NCBI GenBank assembly: GCA_043804755.1
Contig: JAZDIT010000022.1
Location: forward strand, 1-7,319
Direction of reading: 5' to 3'
Length of the DNA: 7,319 nucleotides
Origin: JAZDIT01 sp043804755
GTDB lineage: Bacteria > Patescibacteriota > Minisyncoccia > Minisyncoccales > JAQTPW01
Below are positions 1 to 4,392 of this stretch, piece by piece; position 1 is the first letter of the stretch, and each line of letters begins with the position of its first letter. The notes below the pieces were generated by a model. The model made no database searches, was not told the origin of the DNA, and was given only the letters and a program-made list of their open reading frames with translations. A program made the translations under genes and the position numbers.

Positions 1-171
1 ACGATGGGTAGGCCGCATCTTCACAGCCATTTCAATTTCGCCGGGTCTAGGATTAAGAGAGTGCTCAAGTCGTTACGCCTTTCCTGCGGGCCGGAACTTA
101 CCCGGCAAGGGACTACGGTACCTTTGGACCCTTATAGTTAAGGCCGCCGTTCACCGGAGCTTCAGTTCATT

Positions 172-293
172 GCTTGAAGCTGGAGACTGGAAACTGGAAG
201 CTGGAAAAGATGCTAGAAGCTAGAAACTGGAAAAAATCCAGCCTCCAGCATCCAGCTTCTCTTCGAGCTTCAAGCCTCGAGCCTCCAGCCTCG
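172..293 (-). repeat. Heptad-repeat hairpin expansion in 23S helix 68
   Basis: This insert lies between the conserved rRNA segments GGTAAGTTAA (plus 305-314) and GAAGCTCCGG (plus 154-163), the position of E. coli helix 68 (about 1835-1905). The segment between the flanks is 141 nt against about 33 in E. coli. Plus-strand arms are 176-231 and 237-292, 56 nt each, with an A5 loop (232-236; U5 in the RNA). From the loop outward each arm has 2 nt, three heptads, a 5-nt interruption (204-208 and 260-264), then four heptads. Left units are GAAGCTG, GAAACTG, GAGACTG and GATGCTA; right units are CAGCCTC, CAGCATC, CAGCTTC and GAGCTTC. I count nine A-C oppositions on the plus strand (G-U in the rRNA), no G-T oppositions, and five true mismatches. 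It is probably an rRNA expansion hairpin, perhaps trimmed by RNase III. Confidence 0.9.
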
Positions 294-413
294 TACAAGT
301 TCCCTTAACTTACCGGCACTGGGCAGGCGTCAGCCCCTATACTTCCTCTTACGAGTTAAGCAGAGACCTGTGTTTTTGATAAACAGTCGCTTGAGCCATT
401 TCTGTGACACCTT

Positions 414-540
414 GATCTAGAAACTGGAAGCTAGAAACTCGAAGCTAGAATTGAAGCTAGAGGCTAGAAGCTTGAAATTATCAAGCCTCCAGTTTCCAGC
501 GTCTTTTCCAGTCTCAAGCGTCCAGCATCCAGCTTCTAGC
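414..540 (-). repeat. Heptad-repeat hairpin expansion in 23S helix 63
   Basis: This insert lies between the conserved rRNA segments GAGGTGCC (plus 543-550) and GCGACTGTTTATC (plus 378-390), replacing the distal part of helix 63. That is the helix from which eukaryotic expansion segment ES27 grows. Plus-strand arms are 420-475 and 481-536, 56 nt each, around the 5-nt loop 476-480 closed by CTTGA/TCAAG. Each arm again reads, from the loop, 2 nt, three heptads, a 5-nt interruption (448-452 and 504-508) and four heptads. CTA 417-419 and TAG 537-539 extend the stem. By hand I count nine oppositions that are G-U in the rRNA, three that would be C-A, and five true mismatches. Its outermost right-arm heptads match those of the helix-59 insert exactly. 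Confidence 0.9.
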
Positions 541-668
541 AAGGCACCTCTTGTTGCGAACTTACGAGGTTAATTTGCCGAGTTCCTCAACCCTAGTTCT
601 CCCGCTCGCCTTGGTATACTCTACCTGTCCACCTGTGTCGGTTTGCGGTACGGATAGACTCGGGACAC

Positions 669-846
669 GGAAGCTGGAAGCTAGAAACTCGTGAACTGGA
701 AGCTAGAAGGTAGAAGCTCGAAGCTGGAGAGGATGCTCGAAGCTCGAAGCTGGAAATAAATCCAGCCTCCAGCGTCCAGCTTCTCTTCAAGCTTCCAGCC
801 TCAATCCTCTAGCCTCCGATCACAAGCGTCCAGCATCCAGCTTCCA
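669..846 (-). repeat. Heptad-repeat hairpin expansion near 23S helix 59
   Basis: This insert lies between the rRNA segments CCTCTA (plus 849-854) and CCGACACAGG (plus 632-641). The spacer is 207 nt against about 31 in E. coli (roughly 1600-1640, helix 59 region; eukaryotic ES24 grows there). Plus-strand arms are 670-754 and 761-844, with the 6-nt loop AATAAA (755-760). The core matches the other two inserts: 2 nt, three heptads, a 5-nt interruption (727-731 and 784-788) and four heptads, core 699-816. It then extends outward through an irregular unit (8 nt at 691-698, 7 nt at 817-823) and three more heptads per arm. The core has more true mismatches than the others (about seven). Which helix it belongs to is an alignment estimate. 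Confidence 0.88.
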
Positions 847-1879
847 CCTAGAGGTTTTTCCCGGAAGCTTAACGCAGTTGGGTTTTCTTTGACGAATCGC
901 AGAATTCCCCACAGCTCACCGTGACGATCTGACGGATTTACCTATCAGATCTGGCTCGCTGCTTAGACGGCTAACCATGCAACCGCCCAACTTATCAAAC
1001 TCCGTCACCCCATCGGTGTAATCCTGAATCTAGTGTAGGAATATTAACCTACTGTCCATCGGCTACGCCCTTCGGCCTCACCTTAGGACCGACTAACCCT
1101 GGGATGATGTCCATTGCCCAGGAAACCTCGGGTTTTCGGTGTGCTGATATCTCATCAGCATTGCGGTTACTCATACCAACATTCTCACTTCTATGCACTC
1201 CACCCAAGCTTACGCTTGAACTTCAACGCGCATAAAACGCTTCCCTACCACGCCGCCACGAGGGCGGCATCCGCATCTTCGGTAACAAGTTTAGCCCCGT
1301 TAAATTTTAGGCGCAAAACGACTAGACTAGTGAGCTGTTACGCACTCTTTAAATGAATGGCTGCTTCTAAGCCAACATCCTAGCTGTCCAAGAAGTTTTA
1401 CTTCCTTTCCCACTTAACTTGTTTTAGGGACCTTAGATGGCGGTTTGGGCTTTTTCCCTTTTGAGCGCGAAGCTTATCCCTCGCGTTCTGACTGCTGCGC
1501 TTACCACCTTGGCATTCGGAGTTTGATAGGATTCGGTAGGCAAAGCCACCCAAACCCTTTCAGTGCTCTACCTCCAAGATTTATACGCAACGCTAGCCCT
1601 AAAGCTATTTCGGGAAGAACCAGCTATTTCCAGGTTCGATTGGAATTTCTCCGCTATCCACAATTCATCCCCTAGTTTTGCACGGCTAGTGGGTTCGGGC
1701 CTCCACTGAGCTTTCGCACAGCTTCACCCTGATCATGGATAGGTCACCTGGTTTCGGGTCTATTGTACTTTACTAACGCCCTATTAAGACTCGGTTTCCC
1801 TTGACCTGCGCTCCGAAGAGCTTAAGTACGCAAAATACAATAACTCGTTGGTTCGTTCTACAAAAAGCACGCCGTCACC

Positions 1880-2023
1880 GCCGCATTTCACTGCGCTTAT
1901 ATGGCAGCAAGTTAAAAGCTAAAATTTATAAAGTTATAAAGCAAAGGAATAATCCTAAAACACTATAACTTTAAAATATTATAACTTTAAAACTTGCCGC
2001 ATTAAGCAAAGAGAAATACGGCA
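1880..2023 (-). other. AU-rich hairpin expansion in 23S helix 25 (IVS-like)
   Basis: The rRNA segments GGAGC (plus 2024-2028) and GGTGAC (plus 1874-1879) match the two sides of E. coli helix 25 near position 550. There they are about 12 nt apart; here 144 nt separate them. The ends pair over ten positions (1880-1889 with 2013-2022, one G-U). Inside, the stretch containing GCTTAATG pairs with the one containing CATATAAGC, then comes an A/U-rich stem. AGGA/TCCT (1945-1956) can form a small terminal hairpin. Helix 25 is a classic site of bacterial 23S intervening sequences, which RNase III removes to leave fragmented but functional rRNA. Composition is unlike the heptad inserts, so its origin is probably separate. 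Whether it is excised cannot be seen here. Confidence 0.85.
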
Positions 2024-2076
2024 GCTCCGACTCTTTGTAGGCAATATGATTTCAGTTTCTATTTCACTCCCCTCTC

Positions 2077-2121
<45 letters not shown>

Positions 2122-2737
2122 GATATTGAGTATTTAGCCTTGGCAGCCTCGCCCGCTCGAAAGCGGGTTCGGATTTTGTAGTTCTGCCGGATTCCCCCAG
2201 GTTAAGCTTTTCCTGAGGTACTTGAGATCGCATTGAGAGATATGATACTTTTCGCTCACAGGACTATTACCTTCTGTGGTTCTTCTTTCCAAAAGATTCA
2301 GCTAAATATCATATTATACTCACTCTTTATATTGCAGTTAAAGAAAAACGCGTCTCACAACCCTTCAACTAACAGGCCGCAACCCTTCCTGCCCTAAGGC
2401 AGGCATAGTTGAAGTTTAGGCTGTTCCCTTTTCGCTCGCCGCTACTTGGGGAATAAACATTTGTTCTTTTTTCCTCCAGGTACTAAGATGTTTCAGTTCC
2501 CTGGCTTACCGTCCCGCAATAATGCGGGATGCGAGCGTTTTGCGCTCGCGGGTTGCCCCATTCGGAAATCTCCGGATCATAGGTTGCTTATCACCTCCCC
2601 GAAGCTTATCGCAGATTGCCACGTCCTTCATCGGCTCAATATCCCAAGGCATCCACCATATGCCCTTAATACTATTTTATTTATACCTAACTAACAATTG
2701 ATAACCGCTAAATAAAATGATTCTTAAGTTAAAATTT

Positions 2738-2754
2738 CTATTCAATTTTCAAGC
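2738..2754 (-). promoter_or_regulatory. Possible boxA-like antitermination element in 23S leader
   Basis: On the minus strand this reads GCTTGAAAATTGAATAG, resembling the TTCTTTGAAAACT..ATA stretch found before 23S in many Gram-positive rRNA spacers, where it acts as boxA for NusB/NusE antitermination. It lies about 60 nt before the 23S 5' end and about 25 nt after the predicted transcription start, a sensible place. The match is partial and leaders are AT-rich, so confidence is limited. The strand pairing that normally brackets 23S for RNase III cannot be tested because the 3' end is outside the window. Confidence 0.4.
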
Positions 2755-2783
2755 TACTTTTCCATATTTTTCAACGCATTCTC

Positions 2784-2811
2784 ATTATATCATAATTTAA
2801 TTTAGTGTCAA
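2784..2811 (-). promoter_or_regulatory. Sigma-70-type promoter of the 23S rRNA gene
   Basis: On the minus strand a perfect -35 hexamer TTGACA (2811-2806) is followed by a 16-nt spacer and a perfect -10 hexamer TATAAT (2789-2784). Transcription would start near 2777, giving a leader of about 98 nt before the 23S 5' end. This is the only double-consensus promoter I noticed in the window. It suggests that 23S is transcribed on its own rather than from an upstream 16S operon. Confidence 0.85.
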
Positions 2812-3014
2812 TAACAATCGCTCTATACATCCCATCCTTTGGAAGGAGGGGGTTGGGGGGGTGATTTTCTCTATCCGAAAATGTTTTCAAAAATAAAGAG
2901 ATTAAGAGATAAAAAATTGGAAAAATTAAGAATCAAAGGATATTCTTTGGGATTAAAATTAATTTTAACCATCCCGCGCCCCGCAAAGGCACGGCTTTTT
3001 TTATTTGCTTTTCC
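2812..3014. other. Gene-poor spacer with a G-rich repeat and small palindromes
   Basis: No gene is convincing here. A G-rich block at 2841-2863 (GGAAGGAGGGGGTTGGG and on) resembles the loop of the hairpin at 3524-3566, including the flanking ATTTTC, so it looks like a decayed relative. TTAAAATTAATTTTAA (2953-2968) is a perfect 16-bp palindrome. On the plus strand CCGCGCC (2974-2980) and GGCACGG (2988-2994) pair with one mismatch, followed by seven T (2996-3002), which looks like an intrinsic terminator with no obvious gene to serve. A plus-strand frame of 45 codons (2881-3018) is open but unsupported. Confidence 0.6.
2974..3002 (+). terminator. Intrinsic-terminator-like hairpin, no clear client gene
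   Basis: The stem CCGCGCC/GGCACGG has one C-A mismatch and a 7-nt loop (CCGCAAA), followed by C and seven T. The shape fits a rho-independent terminator only on the plus strand; the minus strand has no U tract. No plus-strand gene ends here, so it may be a relic or a stop for stray antisense transcription. Confidence 0.3.
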
Positions 3015-3043
3015 GTAGAGACGAGGCATTGCCTCGTCTCTAC
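3015..3043. repeat. Perfect palindrome, 14-bp arms
   Basis: The arm GTAGAGACGAGGCA (3015-3028) is repeated as its exact reverse complement at 3030-3043 around a single T. It has the GTAGRGAC...GTCYCTAC ends shared with the two palindromes that follow, so the three look like members of one short interspersed, REP-like family. There is no U tract on either side, so it is not an ordinary terminator. Confidence 0.85.
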
Positions 3044-3066
3044 AATTCTACAATTTCACGAATTTC

Positions 3067-3094
3067 GTAGGGACACAAAATTTTGTGCCCCTAC
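3067..3094. repeat. Palindrome, 14-bp arms with one mismatch
   Basis: The arms are GTAGGGACACAAAA (3067-3080) and TTTTGTGCCCCTAC (3081-3094), with no loop and one A-C opposition. The ends match the palindrome 23 nt to the left, but the centre differs completely, as expected for a family with conserved tips and variable cores. Confidence 0.8.
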
Positions 3095-3111
3095 ATTTTT
3101 ATCCAATTTCC

Positions 3112-3140
3112 GTAAAAACGCATTGCAATGCAATCTCTCC
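3112..3140. repeat. Decayed third palindrome of the same family
   Basis: GCATTGCAATGC (3120-3131) is a perfect 12-bp palindrome. Outside it, GTAAAAAC on the left and AATCTCTCC on the right look like worn forms of GTAGAGAC and GTCTCTAC. It is spaced about 18 nt from the previous copy. The family assignment is inferred from the tips. Confidence 0.55.
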
Positions 3141-3153
3141 CTCCCCCTCTTAA

Positions 3154-3177
3154 TCTCCCCCCTCGGGCAGGGGGAGA
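3154..3177. repeat. C/G-rich hairpin
   Basis: TCTCCCCC (3154-3161) pairs with GGGGGAGA (3170-3177) around the loop CTCGGGCA. A near copy of the left part (CTCCCTCCCCCTCTTAATC, 3137-3155) lies just to the left. There is no following T run, so termination is not indicated. Confidence 0.6.
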
Positions 3178-3192
3178 GAATATGGTGTCTCT

Positions 3193-3220
3193 ATTGTACC
3201 AAACTCGCACCTACTTCCAA
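3193..3220 (-). promoter_or_regulatory. Possible promoter facing the 23S gene
   Basis: On the minus strand TTGGAA (3220-3215), a 16-nt spacer and TACAAT (3198-3193) make a reasonable sigma-70 match. It sits at the left edge of the structured block and would fire toward 23S about 400 nt further on. No gene starts between, so it may be a minor rRNA promoter, a promoter for a small RNA over the palindromes, or chance. Confidence 0.3.
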
Positions 3221-3234
3221 AACAAATGATGTGG

Positions 3235-3251
3235 CACGCGCGAAGCGCGTG
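3235..3251. repeat. GC-rich hairpin, 7-bp stem, GAA loop
   Basis: CACGCGC (3235-3241) and GCGCGTG (3245-3251) pair perfectly around GAA. It stands 18 nt left of the four-way-junction element and may be part of the same unit. Confidence 0.7.
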
Positions 3252-3268
3252 GTGGCTCTGAATTGAAT

Positions 3269-3448
3269 CGTACGCTCCACGAAAGCCCCACGCACTGGCG
3301 AGTACGCCAGCAACCCCGAAAGAAAAAACACTCCTTGCATTTCTGATTTGGCGGGGGTGAATTTTTTCTTGAAAAAGGAAAGGGTGTTTTTCTTTCGGGG
3401 TTCTGCCCTCCAAGTATTCGGGCAGTTCGTGGGGCTTCAATGCGGACG
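3269..3448. repeat. 180-nt nested inverted repeat able to form a four-way junction
   Basis: An outer stem is made by CGTACGC and GAAAGCCCCACG (3269-3275, 3281-3292) against CGTGGGGCTTC and GCGGACG (3428-3438, 3442-3448), with a mismatch, a bulge and an internal loop. An inner stem of about 20 bp (3312-3333 with 3382-3402) contains AACCCCGAAAG against CTTTCGGGGTT and has one bulged A. Between them each side carries its own hairpin: CTGGCG-AGTA-CGCCAG (3295-3310) and CTGCCC...GGGCAG (3403-3425). Linkers at the junction are only 2, 1, 0 and 2 nt. This could be a structured RNA from read-through of the ATPase operon, a cruciform DNA site, or a small non-autonomous mobile element. I do not recognise it. 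Confidence 0.75.
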
Positions 3449-3496
3449 AAGTTTTGGCAAAGCTATTTTTTGGGGAAAGGATTTGCCAAAACTTCG
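3447..3496. repeat. Perfect 15-bp inverted repeat
   Basis: CGAAGTTTTGGCAAA (3447-3461) returns as its exact reverse complement at 3482-3496, with a 20-nt loop. It abuts the four-way-junction element. No T run follows on either strand, which argues against a standard intrinsic terminator. Confidence 0.85.
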
Positions 3497-3523
3497 ACTC
3501 ATTTGTTTTTGAATTCGGATGTC

Positions 3524-3566
3524 GCAAATGGAAAAGGAGGGGTTTGGGGAGGAATTTTCCATTTGC
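3524..3566. repeat. 12-bp inverted repeat with a symmetric G-rich loop
   Basis: GCAAATGGAAAA (3524-3535) pairs with TTTTCCATTTGC (3555-3566). The loop contains GGAGGGGTTTGGGGAGG (3537-3553), four G tracts that could stack as a two-layer quadruplex on the plus strand. It starts about 35 nt past the stop of the 67-residue gene, so it may cap or end the ATPase operon message, though it has no U tract. A related G-rich block lies at 2841-2869. Confidence 0.75.
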
Positions 3567-3600
3567 TCCACTGTTTTCTTTTGGCGAAATTCGGGCGGGA

Positions 3601-3804
3601 TTATTTTTTCTTCCAAAATTTAAATTTATCAAAAAACAAAATCCGCACACCTAATAATTCAAGACCAATAATTGCTACCCACGAACCTGGAGTGAGAGGT
3701 GTAAAGAGAGCGGTAAGGCCTACGAGAATTAAAATAACCCCGATTACTTTTTTGATCTTCGGCCTGTCGCGGATATATTCTTTAATTATTTTTGGCAAGT
3801 TCAT
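3601..3804 (-). CDS. Small two-helix membrane protein, PGPGW-like
   Basis: 67 residues, start ATG at 3804, stop TAA. Two hydrophobic helices (about 20-36 and 42-58) are joined by PLTPGSW (residues 36-42), which resembles the loop motif of the small bacterial PGPGW transmembrane family (function unknown). The tail is rich in Lys, Phe and Trp, which suggests a cytoplasmic C-terminus next to the membrane. It starts only 6 nt after the stop of the 193-residue gene, and no Shine-Dalgarno is evident, so translation is probably coupled to that gene. The family link rests on one short motif and the two-helix layout. A larger overlapping frame (3150-3650) is not credible because it runs through several perfect inverted repeats. 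Confidence 0.75.
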   Translation of the reverse strand: MNLPKIIKEYIRDRPKIKKVIGVILILVGLTALFTPLTPGSWVAIIGLELLGVRILFFDKFKFWKKK

Positions 3805-3810
3805 TTTATT

Positions 3811-4392
3811 TTAATTGCCGAGCAGATTTTTTGCAACAAGACCGATAACTAAAATGCCTAAAGAGTTGAAAATAAATGAGACGGGAATAAAAAGTGAGGT
3901 TTTAGTTTTCGACAAACCCATCATGGTAAGCCCCAGTTCATCGGGCAATGGTGAGGCAATCACCAATGCGCCCAAAAAGAAAGTTAACCACCTAAAAGAT
4001 TTTAGTCTGATGATAGACTGAAGTCTGCTGTTTCCCGAATTTCTAATTAAATGCATAATGTCTTCTCCAAATCTATCTCGCATAAATCGAAAAACAATCA
4101 AATCTCCACACAAAGCACCGAGGCCGCCAAAAATGGCCACAATGAGCACCGATTGAGATGATTGGGCAATTTCACCAAGTGCGACAATTGCAGGAATGGT
4201 AGTAAAAACAGAAGTAAAAAACATACCAGCAACAAAGCTGTCCAGAAACCATAAATCCCGCGTTTGCTTTAAAATTTCTTCGATTACTCCTGTTTTTATA
4301 AAAATAATCGCAACGATAATGCTAAGAACAATTATGCCGATATCTCTCGTCAAATTGTTCGGTATTTTTTTGTCCATAATTGTTATATTCAT
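3811..4392 (-). CDS. Polytopic membrane protein, possibly VTT/DedA-like or small multidrug export-like
   Basis: 193 residues with about five hydrophobic segments (near 17-35, 52-73, 81-104, 134-148 and 166-188). GGLGALCGDLIVFRF (89-103), followed by a basic RDRFG, resembles the Gly-rich helix and charged turn of VTT-domain proteins (DedA/SNARE-associated family), and SPLPDELG (147-154) recalls the proline-bearing re-entrant loop of the same group. Some related proteins are annotated as small multidrug export, so neither lipid scrambling nor export can be assigned. The start at 4392 is chosen because ATGA overlaps the ATPase stop TGA, and AAGAAGGAAG (4410-4401) gives a plausible ribosome site; an in-frame Met at residue 6 is the alternative. 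It lies between the ATPase and the 67-residue gene and is probably co-transcribed with both. Confidence 0.8.
   Translation of the reverse strand: MNITIMDKKIPNNLTRDIGIIVLSIIVAIIFIKTGVIEEILKQTRDLWFLDSFVAGMFFTSVFTTIPAIVALGEIAQSSQSVLIVAIFGGLGALCGDLIVFRFMRDRFGEDIMHLIRNSGNSRLQSIIRLKSFRWLTFFLGALVIASPLPDELGLTMMGLSKTKTSLFIPVSFIFNSLGILVIGLVAKNLLGN

Noticed and set aside
593..790. Minus-strand ORF of 65 codons
   Set aside because: It lies across conserved 23S sequence and the helix-59 heptad hairpin; its Ser/Leu-rich product reflects repeat translation.
172..846. Heptad arrays as a CRISPR array or group I/II introns
   Set aside because: Units are 7 nt with no spacers, each array is one hairpin, and no intron core, splice features or LAGLIDADG-type ORF is present.
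2679..3600. 16S-23S spacer with tRNA-Ile or tRNA-Ala genes
   Set aside because: No tRNA cloverleaf or 16S 3' end was found; the upstream neighbours are protein genes.
3150..3650. Minus-strand ORF of 166 codons
   Set aside because: It starts inside the 67-residue gene in another frame and runs through the four-way-junction element and two perfect inverted repeats. The product has no recognisable domain, and the DNA structure explains the region better.
3440..3814. Plus-strand ORFs at 3440-3814 and 3454-3654
   Set aside because: They cover the inverted repeats and the antisense of the 67-residue membrane gene, with no ribosome site and no family resemblance.
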